Of a stretch of 64,000 nucleotides of DNA, positions 25,201-34,259 are shown piece by piece. The stretch covers positions 1 to 64,000 of the forward strand of contig CAZSRF010000006.1 in assembly GCA_964609155.1 (NCBI GenBank), in the 5' to 3' direction. The translations under genes were made by a program, and so were the position numbers. The notes under the pieces are model-generated. The model saw only the letters and a list, made by a program, of their open reading frames with translations. It was not told where the DNA came from and did no database searches. Origin of the DNA: JAGOUU01 sp964609155 (lineage in GTDB: Bacteria; Pseudomonadota; Gammaproteobacteria; JAGOUU01). The first letter of the stretch is position 1. The number at the start of each line of letters is the position of its first letter.

Positions 25201-26334
25201 TTACAAATTATTAATAGTAAATATACCTGTATTATGACCGTCAGAAAAAGTCACCCTCAAGCCGTAGTTTCCTACCTCATGGATATTGATAATGGTAATG
25301 TCTTTAGAGATTAAGTTTTTATTTATAAGACTATGCCCTGAGATCTCATCACAACATAAAGCACAAGGGCATTTTAATCTTAAATCATAAGAAGAAATGT
25401 CTTTGATAAGATTAGAGTTAATATTGACTATTTGTAAGTTGTTTTTGTCTATTAGTTTATAGTGTAATGTATTATTGATATCCTGATTAATTAAATTATC
25501 TGTAGTATTGGTATTGGCGTTATTAGTACTGAGCTTGATCAATAAGTTTTCAATTATTTTCAAGTAGCTTGTTTTAGCTTTATTAGTATTGTCTAAATCT
25601 ATGACAGATTTACCCTGGTCACTTATAGAGACTAAATTTTGTTCTAGGGGTATTTTGCCTAGTAATTCAGTATGATATTTTTTAGCTAAAATATCGCCGC
25701 CGTTACTGCTATTGTCCCCAAAGCTAGTAAAAACATGGTTTTCATGATCACAATTTGTGCAAATATAGCCACTCATATTTTCAATAATACCCAGTATCTT
25801 AACATTGACTTGTTTAAACATCTGGATAGCCTTAGCAGCTATACTATAAGCAACTTTTTGCGGAGTTGTGACAATAATAGCCCCATCTAGTTTAGCTAAT
25901 TGGGTAATGGTAATTTGGATGTCACCAGTGCCAGGTGGTAGGTCTATCAATAAAAAGTCTAAATCTGGCCAAGCGACTTTCTCCATTAAATCTCGAATTA
26001 CTCGGGTAGCAATGGGCGCACGCCAAAGCATGGGCTTATCATCAGAATCAGGGATAAGGGTATTGACCGCGGTGAAATATATTTTATGGGTGGTGCTAAA
26101 ATTAGGAATAATTTTATTATCGGCAGTAAGCTCTACCTCAGTGTTTTTTTTATCTGTATTATTGTCCATATTAGAGTCAACAGGTGTCAAAAGTCCATAT
26201 TGGGAAGGGCCGTAGATATCAGCATCTATAATGCCTACTTTAAAACCATTATGAGCTAATATACTAGCCAACTGAGTTGTTACTGTGGATTTCCCAACAC
26301 CGCCTTTACCACTGGCTATTGCAATAGTTTTCAT
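25201..26334 (-). CDS. mrp: Mrp/ApbC-type iron-sulfur carrier ATPase fused to a DUF971 domain
   Basis: I start at the ATG at 26334 giving MKTIAIASGKGGVGKST; the frame extends 20 codons further without support. Residues 1-270 are the Mrp P-loop ATPase: deviant Walker A at 8-17, DADIYGPSQ near 37-45, LIDLPPGTGD near 129-138 and the cluster-binding CTNC near 192-195. Residues ~285-377 are an added DUF971/GBBH-like N domain (LRLKCPCALCCDEISGHSL, GNYGLRVTFSDGHNTGI). The usual N-terminal MIP18 domain is absent. The fusion should carry or insert Fe-S clusters; lipA, an Fe-S enzyme gene, is divergent next to it. Confidence 0.9.
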   Translation of the reverse strand: MKTIAIASGKGGVGKSTVTTQLASILAHNGFKVGIIDADIYGPSQYGLLTPVDSNMDNNTDKKNTEVELTADNKIIPNFSTTHKIYFTAVNTLIPDSDDKPMLWRAPIATRVIRDLMEKVAWPDLDFLLIDLPPGTGDIQITITQLAKLDGAIIVTTPQKVAYSIAAKAIQMFKQVNVKILGIIENMSGYICTNCDHENHVFTSFGDNSSNGGDILAKKYHTELLGKIPLEQNLVSISDQGKSVIDLDNTNKAKTSYLKIIENLLIKLSTNNANTNTTDNLINQDINNTLHYKLIDKNNLQIVNINSNLIKDISSYDLRLKCPCALCCDEISGHSLINKNLISKDITIINIHEVGNYGLRVTFSDGHNTGIFTINNL

Positions 26335-26464
26335 AACACGTAATATATTGATATCTTCAGTTAACTTTATAGAAATTACCCAGTATAATCGCATTATCTG
26401 TTAGTAATATCAATATGAATTATAATATCTTATAATTACCAAAAATTTTAGATAAATTAATCTT

Positions 26465-27481
26465 ATGCAAAAAATTGATATACCTGTTTTAGTTGAAGCT
26501 TATGAGCCTGCTGAGCATAGATTAATTAAAAGCGGTCACAAATATAAAACTAAACAGGGTTTTAGTGCCATCAAAGACGGAATGAAACAAAAAGATGAGA
26601 GTCTTTATGAAGCTCTGCGTAAGCCAGACTGGCTACGGATAAAAATTAAGCATGATCCCAAGTTTGATGCGGTGCAAAAATTAGTAAAAAGTAATGAGTT
26701 AAGTACGGTTTGTGAGGAAGCCAAGTGTCCAAATATGGCGGAATGTTGGTCGCATGGTACAGCTACTTTTATGCTTATGGGCGCTGTTTGTACTAGGGCT
26801 TGTAAGTTTTGTTCTGTTGATACAGGTAACCCTCGTGGTTGGTTGGATTTAGATGAACCAATGAAAGTTACAAATTCTGCTAAAATAATGGGCTTGAAAT
26901 ATGCTGTATTAACTTCTGTCGATCGTGATGATTTACCTGATGGTGGGGCAGAGCATTTTGCTAAGACGATAAAACTTATGAAAGAGATGGACCCTAATCT
27001 TAAAGTAGAGGCTTTAACTAGCGACTTTCAAGGTGTGGTGTCTTGTGTGAAGACTATTATTGACAGCGGTGTTGATGTCTTTGCTCAAAATGTTGAAACA
27101 GTAGCAAGATTGACCCACCCTGTGAGAGACAACAGGGCTGGTTACTGGCAGACGATTAAATTATTAAAATATGCTAAGACATATAAACCAGAAGTAATAA
27201 CTAAAACTAGTTTAATGTTAGGTTTGGGAGAAACTGATGCAGAGATTATCCAGACTATGGATGATCTCATAGCTAATAAAGTAGATGTTTTAACGTTGGG
27301 GCAGTATTTACAGCCCACTAAAAACCATTATCCTATAGCAAGATATGTAACTCCTGAAGAATTTACTAAATATCGAGAACTAGGCTTGGCAAAAGGCTTT
27401 TTAGAAGTTGCATCTGGGCCATTAGTTCGTTCAAGCTATCGAGCTGATAAAATTTTTACTACAGAAAACTTAGGGTTATGA
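26465..27481 (+). CDS. lipA: Lipoyl synthase
   Basis: The 338-residue radical-SAM enzyme inserts sulfur into protein-bound octanoyl groups. The auxiliary cluster cysteines C83, C88 and C94 (CEEAKCPNMAEC) and the radical-SAM cluster C109, C113 and C116 (CTRACKFC) are all present. The C-terminus has the conserved GPLVRSSYRAD with its auxiliary-cluster serine. About 50 extra N-terminal residues are normal for proteobacterial LipA. It overlaps the PAP2 gene by ATGA and begins an apparent lipA-PAP2-hemE operon. Confidence 0.96.
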   Translation: MQKIDIPVLVEAYEPAEHRLIKSGHKYKTKQGFSAIKDGMKQKDESLYEALRKPDWLRIKIKHDPKFDAVQKLVKSNELSTVCEEAKCPNMAECWSHGTATFMLMGAVCTRACKFCSVDTGNPRGWLDLDEPMKVTNSAKIMGLKYAVLTSVDRDDLPDGGAEHFAKTIKLMKEMDPNLKVEALTSDFQGVVSCVKTIIDSGVDVFAQNVETVARLTHPVRDNRAGYWQTIKLLKYAKTYKPEVITKTSLMLGLGETDAEIIQTMDDLIANKVDVLTLGQYLQPTKNHYPIARYVTPEEFTKYRELGLAKGFLEVASGPLVRSSYRADKIFTTENLGL

Positions 27482-28140
27482 CACTTCCAAGTTATAAAAA
27501 TATTATATTATATAGTGTATTTGCCATCAGTATGGGGATGCTAAGTTATTTTTTTCTAGATAGAGAAATTGCTGAATGGACGTTTTATCATACACGTGAA
27601 CATTCTTGGCATTTATTATGGCAATATGCAACTTATCTTGAGCCTTTGTATTTTGCTTTAAGTCCATGGTTTGTCTTATTTTTGCTATTTAAAATAATTA
27701 ATGAACATAAAATTTACGAATGGGAAAAAGTTTTTTTTCTTATGATTGTGAGTATGTGGTTAACTTTGATGTTAAATGAGCAATTACGGTTTATATTTGG
27801 TCGGTACTGGCCAGCTACTTGGTTTCACAGTAATTTGTCTTATATTCAAAATAGTGTTTATGGTTTTACCTGGTTTAAGTCTCAGCATGAATATAGATCT
27901 TTCCCATCTGGCCATACTTCATTGATGTTTGGTTTTATGATGGCTTTGTGGTGGCAAACAGATAAAGTTAGAATAAAATTGTTTGCTATCATTAATTGCT
28001 TATTAGTTGCCTTAGGTTTAATTTTAATGTGTTATCACTTTATGAGTGATGTTATAATTGGGGCTCTTGTAGGCACTTTGTCTGCGTATTTAATTTTATG
28101 TGGTTTTCAAAATTGCAATGTCAGTTTCAACAATAAATAA
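27478..28140 (+). CDS. PAP2-family membrane lipid phosphatase
   Basis: The 220-residue protein has about six membrane segments and the three PAP2 signature elements: LRFIFGRYWPATW near 102-114, FPSGHTSLMFG near 141-151 and HFMSDVIIG near 186-194 with the catalytic His and Asp. Such enzymes dephosphorylate undecaprenyl pyrophosphate, phosphatidylglycerophosphate or lipid A (LpxE-like); the substrate cannot be resolved here. Given the LPS genes nearby, a lipid A or undecaprenyl role is plausible. It overlaps lipA and hemE. Confidence 0.85.
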   Translation: MTLPSYKNIILYSVFAISMGMLSYFFLDREIAEWTFYHTREHSWHLLWQYATYLEPLYFALSPWFVLFLLFKIINEHKIYEWEKVFFLMIVSMWLTLMLNEQLRFIFGRYWPATWFHSNLSYIQNSVYGFTWFKSQHEYRSFPSGHTSLMFGFMMALWWQTDKVRIKLFAIINCLLVALGLILMCYHFMSDVIIGALVGTLSAYLILCGFQNCNVSFNNK

Positions 28141-29206
28141 TAATTTAAAAAATAACTTGTTAATTAAAGCATTATTACGTCAAGAGGTAGAACGTACCCC
28201 TGTTTGGATTATGAGGCAAGCTGGTCGTTATTTGCCAGAATACCGAGAATTACGTGCGCAAGCTGGTGATTTTATGACGTTATGTAAAACCCCAGAACTA
28301 GCTTGCAAAGCTACCATGCAGCCATTAGAAAGATTTAATTTAGATGCTGCTATTTTATTCTCTGATATTTTAACCATTCCTGATGCAATGGGTTTGGGGT
28401 TAAGTTTTGTTAAAGATGAAGGTCCAATTTTTTCAAAACCGGTAAGAACAAAACAGGATGTCTTAAATCTACCCATTCCTGATCCCCATAGTGATTTAAG
28501 CTATGTAGTAGATGCAGTAAAGGCTATTAAGCATGAGTTAAATAATAAAATCCCTTTAATTGGTTTTTCAGGCTCACCCTGGACTTTAGCTACTTATATG
28601 GTGGAAGGTAGTAGCTCTAAGACGTTTTCAAAAGTAAAAGCGTTAGCCTATCAAGAACCGGAGTTATTTAATGTACTATTAGATAAGCTTGTTAAAGCTA
28701 TCGAGCTTTATTTAATAGCACAAATTGAAGCTGGCGTAGACGTTTGCATGATATTTGATACCTGGGGCGGTGTTTTAACGCAGGAAAGCTATTTAGCCTG
28801 GTCCTTAAGCCCCATGCAAAAAATTGTTCAGAATATTAAAGAATATACGGAATCTAAAAATATTATTATTCCTATAGTATTATTTACCAAGCAAGGGGGG
28901 CAGTGGCTTGAACATATAGCAGACACAGGTTGTCATGCTGTAGGTTTAGACTGGACCGTAGATCTCAAAACTGCGCAAGCACGCATTGGACATAAAGTTG
29001 CTTTGCAAGGTAATCTAGACCCTGCTGTTTTATATGCCAAACCAGAACAAATTAGAAATCATGTAGCTAAAATTATTCAAGACTTTGGTGCAAACCCAGG
29101 CCATATTTTTAATTTAGGGCATGGGATTTATCCAGATGTTAATCCAGCGAATCTTCAAGTAGTTGTTAATGCCGTGCATGAATTCAGCACACAGATACAT
29201 AAATAA
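28118..29206 (+). CDS. hemE: Uroporphyrinogen decarboxylase
   Basis: The ATG at 28118 (23 bases inside the PAP2 gene) gives about 362 residues. Signature segments are PVWIMRQAGRYLPEYR near 27-42, ILFSDILTIPDAMG near 76-89, GFSGSPWTLATYMVEG near 141-156 and the C-terminal FNLGHGIYPDVNP. It decarboxylates uroporphyrinogen III to coproporphyrinogen III in haem synthesis, which fits the cytochrome c maturation genes elsewhere in the window. A GTG at 28100 is an alternative start. Confidence 0.95.
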   Translation: MSVSTINNNLKNNLLIKALLRQEVERTPVWIMRQAGRYLPEYRELRAQAGDFMTLCKTPELACKATMQPLERFNLDAAILFSDILTIPDAMGLGLSFVKDEGPIFSKPVRTKQDVLNLPIPDPHSDLSYVVDAVKAIKHELNNKIPLIGFSGSPWTLATYMVEGSSSKTFSKVKALAYQEPELFNVLLDKLVKAIELYLIAQIEAGVDVCMIFDTWGGVLTQESYLAWSLSPMQKIVQNIKEYTESKNIIIPIVLFTKQGGQWLEHIADTGCHAVGLDWTVDLKTAQARIGHKVALQGNLDPAVLYAKPEQIRNHVAKIIQDFGANPGHIFNLGHGIYPDVNPANLQVVVNAVHEFSTQIHK

Positions 29207-29236
29207 TTATAAATAATAAAGTAAACAGGAACGTTT

Positions 29237-30211
29237 ATGTGGTTTAAAAATATATTGCTTTACGAAATGCTCGAGCCTTTCCCTTTAGATAGTGATACTT
29301 TAATGGATCGCTTATCTAAAAAGGCTGTTAGGCCTACTAATAAAACAGAGATGGAAAGCTTGGGTTGGGCAAGCCCATTTGGTGAAGACAGTGATGTCTT
29401 TAGTCATTCAGTAGGTGGCTGTCATTTAATAAAAGCCTGCAAAGAAATAAGATTACTGCCATCCCCAGTTATTCAAGAATATCTTCAGAAAAAACTGAAT
29501 GAAATAGAGCAGTCTGAGTCACGTAAAGTATTACGTAGAGAAAAGGCAAGATTAAAAGACGAAATTATTTTTGATTTATTGCCTAAGGCTTTTACACGCA
29601 GAATATATAGTTATTTATATATTGACACCAAACAACGCTGGGTAATAGTAGACAGCAGTTCTCGAGCTACAGCTGAAACTCTTTTACAACTTTTAAGAGA
29701 TACCATAGGTGGCTTAAAACTAGCTCCGCCTGAGTTTACTAAGACACCCACACGGGTGATGACCGATTGGTTAAAAGACTTTGATTTACCAAGTTATTTA
29801 GATATTGAAGATAATTGTGAGTTAAAAGAAGTACACAATGGTGATGGTATTATCAAATGCCAACGTCAAGACTTATCCGCAAAAGAAATACAGAATCATT
29901 TAAAGTCTGGCAAACAAGTAGTGAAACTTGGTTTAACTTGGCGTGATCGTATGGCTTTTTCACTGGAAGAAGATTTCTCTATAAAACGCATACAGTGTTT
30001 AGATACTATTAATGAAGCTCGTAAAGATGTTGAAGCCGAATCCGATGCGCAAAAACTAGATGCAGATTTTACCTTAATGCTAGGTGAGTTTCGTGATTTG
30101 ATAACAGATTTATTTGGATTGTTGAAAACTTCTACTTCTCATGGTTCTATTTCAGATACAGATAGCGTTGAAGCTGAAGAAATGGAAACGGAAGAAGAAG
30201 CATTGGCGTGA
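29237..30211 (+). CDS. rdgC: Recombination-associated protein RdgC
   Basis: The 324-residue protein begins MWFKNILLYEM and contains LGWASPFG near 45, KEIRLLPSPVI near 73, RREKARLKDEI near 100, LPKAFTRR near 114 and a KRIQCLD element near 253, matching RdgC throughout. RdgC is a ring-shaped nonspecific DNA-binding protein that limits RecA promotion and affects replication restart. The C-terminus ends in an acidic run (EAEEMETEEEALA) slightly longer than usual. It follows hemE by 30 bases with a ribosome site AACAGGAACG. Confidence 0.93.
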   Translation: MWFKNILLYEMLEPFPLDSDTLMDRLSKKAVRPTNKTEMESLGWASPFGEDSDVFSHSVGGCHLIKACKEIRLLPSPVIQEYLQKKLNEIEQSESRKVLRREKARLKDEIIFDLLPKAFTRRIYSYLYIDTKQRWVIVDSSSRATAETLLQLLRDTIGGLKLAPPEFTKTPTRVMTDWLKDFDLPSYLDIEDNCELKEVHNGDGIIKCQRQDLSAKEIQNHLKSGKQVVKLGLTWRDRMAFSLEEDFSIKRIQCLDTINEARKDVEAESDAQKLDADFTLMLGEFRDLITDLFGLLKTSTSHGSISDTDSVEAEEMETEEEALA

Positions 30212-30265
30212 TATTAATTTTACAAGTGTATGCGATAGCTACTTCAGTGCACGGCATCATTAGTT

Positions 30266-30670
30266 CTAACAACCAGAATGATACTGTGCAGTTATACCTT
30301 GTAAAAAACCACCATCATGAATAGTCATATCACATGTATGCCTAACTTTAGTAATGACGCCGCCAAACCATGAGCTCCAACCTTGAATATGTATACAGAC
30401 ATTACTGGGCATATCTGGATTTTGGTGTTGATCAATATACACCGTACCATTGGGTAACACATGATTAATATGTAAGAAATCTATATGTAGAAGAGGATTC
30501 TCATTATAAAAATTAGATTTCCAAGAGGTTGGAAAAGAATAGAGTAATTTACTAGGGCAATCCATAATTTCTACGCGAATGCTTTTAGTATTATTATTAT
30601 AAATATTTAAAGCTGAAGAATTGGTGCTGATGAGAAAAAAGCTTAAAAGCAAGATAATAGTTTTGTTCAT
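30266..30670 (-). CDS. Small secreted hypothetical protein with two cysteine pairs
   Basis: The 134-residue product has a clear signal peptide (residues 1-20, cleavage near SSA-LN). The mature part has four cysteines (C38, C92, C113 and C134 approximately), aromatic residues and a WSSWFGG segment, suggesting a small disulfide-stabilised beta-rich periplasmic or secreted domain. It ends with a terminal Cys. Family not recognised. It lies alone between rdgC and the aldo/keto reductase gene. Confidence 0.65.
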   Translation of the reverse strand: MNKTIILLLSFFLISTNSSALNIYNNNTKSIRVEIMDCPSKLLYSFPTSWKSNFYNENPLLHIDFLHINHVLPNGTVYIDQHQNPDMPSNVCIHIQGWSSWFGGVITKVRHTCDMTIHDGGFLQGITAQYHSGC

Positions 30671-30715
30671 AATAATCTATAATTAATATTTGTTTAATAA
30701 TGGATTGTAAACATT

Positions 30716-31492
30716 CTAGCTGAACGTAGCATTAATATTATAAATTAAATGGTTAGGATTCAAAGTGCCAATAATCATGCTAGTAACAGCTGGGTGATTG
30801 GCGCTAAATTGTAAAGCTTTCCTTGGTAGTTGACTATGCCCACTGTTTAGAACTTTTTTTAAGATTATTCCTTTGTTATTTTTAGCTGCGTAATCTAGGA
30901 TGGGTAATTCTTCAAGATAATCTTCACGATAAGTAACCATGGCAAGATCGCTACGCTCAAGGCATTTTAAACCGCCATCTACAGTTTTGCTTGATACCCC
31001 GTAAGCTCTGATGTCACCCATGCTTTTTCTGGTTTCTAAAAGTTGCCATAAATCTTCATTATCAGCAATAGCGAGGTCATTACCATCAGAATGGATTAAT
31101 AAGATATCTATAAAATCAGTATTTAATTTTTTTAAACTATTATTGATACTGTTATTAATATGCTTAGCATTAAAATTATAAACAGATTCGTTGTTTATAT
31201 AATCTTCGCCTGCCTTAGTTATTAATATCCAGTTTTCTCTATTTACATTGGTATATTTCTCAAAAATACTTCCTAAAATAGATTCAGAGTTACCGTAAGC
31301 AGGTGCTGTATCTAATGTATTGATGCCTAAAGAAAGGCTGAGCTCTAATAAATCCACAATACTATCGATACTAGGAAGATTATACGATTCAGGATATTTT
31401 ACATCAGTATTACGACCAAACTTTACAGTGCCGAGCCCTATTAAAGATAACTCTAGATTCGTATTACCAAGTTTTCGTAGCTGCATAATCAT
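30716..31492 (-). CDS. Aldo/keto reductase
   Basis: The 258-residue protein is an NAD(P)H-dependent aldo/keto reductase: GLGTVKFGR near 19-27, INTLDTAPAYGNSE with catalytic Asp and Tyr near 58-71, LITKAG with the Lys near 89 and LLIHSDG with the His near 129. It is shorter than typical (about 290-330), the C-terminal loops being reduced. Substrate unknown. Its ATG overlaps the stop of the upstream FAD oxidoreductase gene by one base (TAATG), so the two are coupled. Confidence 0.85.
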   Translation of the reverse strand: MIMQLRKLGNTNLELSLIGLGTVKFGRNTDVKYPESYNLPSIDSIVDLLELSLSLGINTLDTAPAYGNSESILGSIFEKYTNVNRENWILITKAGEDYINNESVYNFNAKHINNSINNSLKKLNTDFIDILLIHSDGNDLAIADNEDLWQLLETRKSMGDIRAYGVSSKTVDGGLKCLERSDLAMVTYREDYLEELPILDYAAKNNKGIILKKVLNSGHSQLPRKALQFSANHPAVTSMIIGTLNPNHLIYNINATFS

Positions 31493-32742
31493 TAATTATT
31501 GAATAATTCTTCCCATATAGGCTTTGCTATGCTGGGATAGGTTAAATTAAAGTCTTTGATGTTAATTTGTGGATAATGGTGTTCAAAATTAATAGTGTTT
31601 AAATTCTTAATAATATTATCACACAGCATGGGAGCCAAGGCTAATTTTACAGGCCATGCCACTAGAGCATTTTCATGTTCAGCGAAACAAGCATTGTCAG
31701 GTTTGCTGTTATCAGTTTGTAATGGCTCTGCACGGTTAATAAAAAAGCTCGACCATTGCCAATGTTCTTGTGATAGCCAAGGAAAAATATGCTGAATTAA
31801 TATTTTAGCTTGAGCGATCTGAGCTTCTTGATTTATATTGATTCCATTTTCCGCAATTTTTCCGCCAAGATACCATATATATTGACCATCTTTACAATGG
31901 TGCGTAGTGATAGTTAATTCAGGTAATATACCGTCGCCTATATAATGGCCATATAGTATATGAGGCTCAGGGAACTTTGCTATGACCATGTGTAAGGGGC
32001 GCAACTGAGTTTGTGGTAAATCAGTGAAAATTTTACTAAGGGTGTCGTTATCTTGTCCACAAGTAAAAATATACTTTTGAGCTTTTAATTGATAGCTATT
32101 ATGATTGTGAGAAAAATTAATATAATCTATTTTATTAGCATTAGCATTAGCATTTAAATTAATTTTTAGGCTATCTTGATCTATTTTAATAATTTTATTT
32201 TGATTTGATTGAGATAGATTATTAATTAAAGAAAAAACATCTACTACTGTTTCGTTAATTCTATAAATAGTACCTTTGAATGCACTATGATGAAATAGAT
32301 TGGGATAGTTGTTATTATTGGGATCTAATCTTTGACCATGACTACTTAAAGTTTTTTGTAGTAACAATTGTTTTAATTTGTTTTTTACACTGCCATTATT
32401 CCAAAGATCATGGTAGGTAGACAGTATTTTAGTATTAGATAAGTTAATGTGATTATTATTATGAGTCAGATCAGCGTCAATTGGGCTATTAGAAAAATAG
32501 CTAGCCCATTTTTTTGTTTGTTCGGCTGTAGCTATTGCGGACTTAGTTATCTGACCAAATAATGCATATTTTATTCCACCATGGATGATACCTTGAGCTT
32601 TCGAAGTTTGGCCTGCACCTAAAGCGTGCTGCTCAAGTAATAAAGTACTATAACCTAAATTATTAAGCCTGTATTGCAACATAAGCCCAGCAATACCGCC
32701 ACCGATAATAGCTATGTCAATTTGCATGAGATTGTTGCTCAT
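31492..32742 (-). CDS. FAD-dependent oxidoreductase, glycerol-3-phosphate dehydrogenase-like (DAO family)
   Basis: The 416-residue protein begins with the FAD-binding Rossmann motif IAIIGGGIAGLMLQYRL near 9-25, then LLEQHALGAGQTSKAQGIIHGGIKY near 35-59, like GlpD or glycerol-3-phosphate oxidase proteins. The remaining sequence is divergent from well-known members, so the substrate is uncertain. It is translationally coupled to an aldo/keto reductase and divergent from the heptose operon. No C-terminal helical GlpD cap is obvious. Confidence 0.75.
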   Translation of the reverse strand: MSNNLMQIDIAIIGGGIAGLMLQYRLNNLGYSTLLLEQHALGAGQTSKAQGIIHGGIKYALFGQITKSAIATAEQTKKWASYFSNSPIDADLTHNNNHINLSNTKILSTYHDLWNNGSVKNKLKQLLLQKTLSSHGQRLDPNNNNYPNLFHHSAFKGTIYRINETVVDVFSLINNLSQSNQNKIIKIDQDSLKINLNANANANKIDYINFSHNHNSYQLKAQKYIFTCGQDNDTLSKIFTDLPQTQLRPLHMVIAKFPEPHILYGHYIGDGILPELTITTHHCKDGQYIWYLGGKIAENGININQEAQIAQAKILIQHIFPWLSQEHWQWSSFFINRAEPLQTDNSKPDNACFAEHENALVAWPVKLALAPMLCDNIIKNLNTINFEHHYPQINIKDFNLTYPSIAKPIWEELFNN

Positions 32743-32816
32743 TTTTTTGCTTATGGATTCTATATAGTTTAGAATCTATAAATTATACTCAATTACATAA
32801 ATAAATTATAGGTAAA

Positions 32817-34259
32817 ATGACAGTCGAAAATTATAATTTATTCAATTTTACTAATGCAAAAATTCTAGCCATTGGTGATCTGATTCTTGATACATATTGG
32901 CATGGAGTAACTAACCGAACGTCACCTGAAGCTCCTGTGCCTGTAGCTCATCTTAAAGTTGTAGAGCATCGGTTGGCTGGCATAGGGAATATTGCTGGGC
33001 AAATTCGAATGCTAGGGGGTAGGGTTGATTTAATCACTGATATAGGCTGTGCCGATAAAGATAATAAATTAGGCACAGAATTAGAAAATTTATTTTTAAA
33101 TAATCAATTGTCTTTTGAGCATGTAGTTATTTCTGACAATCAATTAAACCAAAGAGTAAGAATTGTAAGTCAAGCACAGCAGCTACTACGAATTGATTCT
33201 ACTGCTACTAGTAATGATAAGGTTCCGAAAGAAGCTAATGAACAAATAAATACTAAGTTTTTAGAACTATATGCTGATTATAATACTATTGTATTTTATG
33301 ATAATGGTGATGGTGTCATTAATAACCGGTATATAAAATATTGGTTAGATTTAGCGCATGCTAAAAATATTAAAACAATTTATGTTCCTGCTAACAAGCA
33401 AATTTTAGAAAATTTTTTAATTAATCAATATAAAGTAGATTATATAATTAGTCATATTGAGAATAGCTTGGAATGTAATAGCCAACTAATTGATTGTAGT
33501 AACCTGGGTATTCTATATTATGACGCCTCAGGATTAACTATCTTTGATAAAATTAGCAACAAAATTAACAATAAGATTAAAATTGAATCACTAGCTACAG
33601 AAGTTGAAAATATTATAGGTATTAAAGAAACTATTGCTGCTATATTTATTTTAGCAATTAGTTCTGGCCAGGATATTTTAAAAGCAGCAGAATTGGCTAA
33701 TGCTGGTCTGAGTTACGTTATTAGGCAATTTGGTCAGTACAATGTAAATATTATAGAACTACAGCTAGCATATGCTGATTATATCTTAGACAGTAAATAT
33801 AATTATATAAATCTTAAACAAGAAATAGATGCAGCTCGAGCCAAAAATAAAAAAATTGTTTTTGCTAATGGTTGCTTTGATGTTCTACATGTAGGTCACG
33901 TTGCCTATCTTGATCTTGCCAAACAGCGTGGTGATAAATTATTTATCGCTATTAATAGTGATTGCTCTATAAAAAGACTCAAAGGTGAATCACGACCAAT
34001 TAATTGTTTAGCAGATAGATTATATTTGTTAAAAAATTTAATATGTCAAGATTGGGTTGTACCATTTTTTACAGATACACCTGAGGATTTTTTACGTTGG
34101 TTAAAACCAGACTTACTTGTAAAAGGTGGGGATTATACTCCAGAGAAAATTGTCGGGCATGAGATTGTTTATAGTTATGGTGGTAAAACAGAAATCATTC
34201 AACATCCATATAATACTATTTCTTCCAGCAAAATCTTAGCTCAAAAAGATTATGTTTAA
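32817..34259 (+). CDS. hldE: HldE-like protein with intact ADP-heptose synthase domain and decayed kinase domain
   Basis: The 480-residue protein has the full HldE layout. The C-terminal nucleotidyltransferase (~345-480) is intact: IVFANGCFDVLHVGHVAYL at 347-365, NSDCSIKRLKG at 380-390, PINCLADR and LLVKGGDYTPEKIVG at 433-447. In the N-terminal ribokinase domain, IGDLILDTYW and VSQAQQLLRID remain but the glycine-rich segment reads GIGNIAGQIRMLGG, the DYDKG element reads FYDNGDG, and the catalytic GAGDT is GIKET (268-272). It should make ADP-heptose but not phosphorylate. It overlaps waaF by eight bases. The kinase would come from the gene at 9223. Confidence 0.87.
   Translation: MTVENYNLFNFTNAKILAIGDLILDTYWHGVTNRTSPEAPVPVAHLKVVEHRLAGIGNIAGQIRMLGGRVDLITDIGCADKDNKLGTELENLFLNNQLSFEHVVISDNQLNQRVRIVSQAQQLLRIDSTATSNDKVPKEANEQINTKFLELYADYNTIVFYDNGDGVINNRYIKYWLDLAHAKNIKTIYVPANKQILENFLINQYKVDYIISHIENSLECNSQLIDCSNLGILYYDASGLTIFDKISNKINNKIKIESLATEVENIIGIKETIAAIFILAISSGQDILKAAELANAGLSYVIRQFGQYNVNIIELQLAYADYILDSKYNYINLKQEIDAARAKNKKIVFANGCFDVLHVGHVAYLDLAKQRGDKLFIAINSDCSIKRLKGESRPINCLADRLYLLKNLICQDWVVPFFTDTPEDFLRWLKPDLLVKGGDYTPEKIVGHEIVYSYGGKTEIIQHPYNTISSSKILAQKDYV

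Noticed and set aside
29237..30211. Effector candidate because of its acidic C-terminal E-rich end
   Set aside because: The whole length matches RdgC, a housekeeping DNA-binding protein; the acidic tail is not evidence of secretion.
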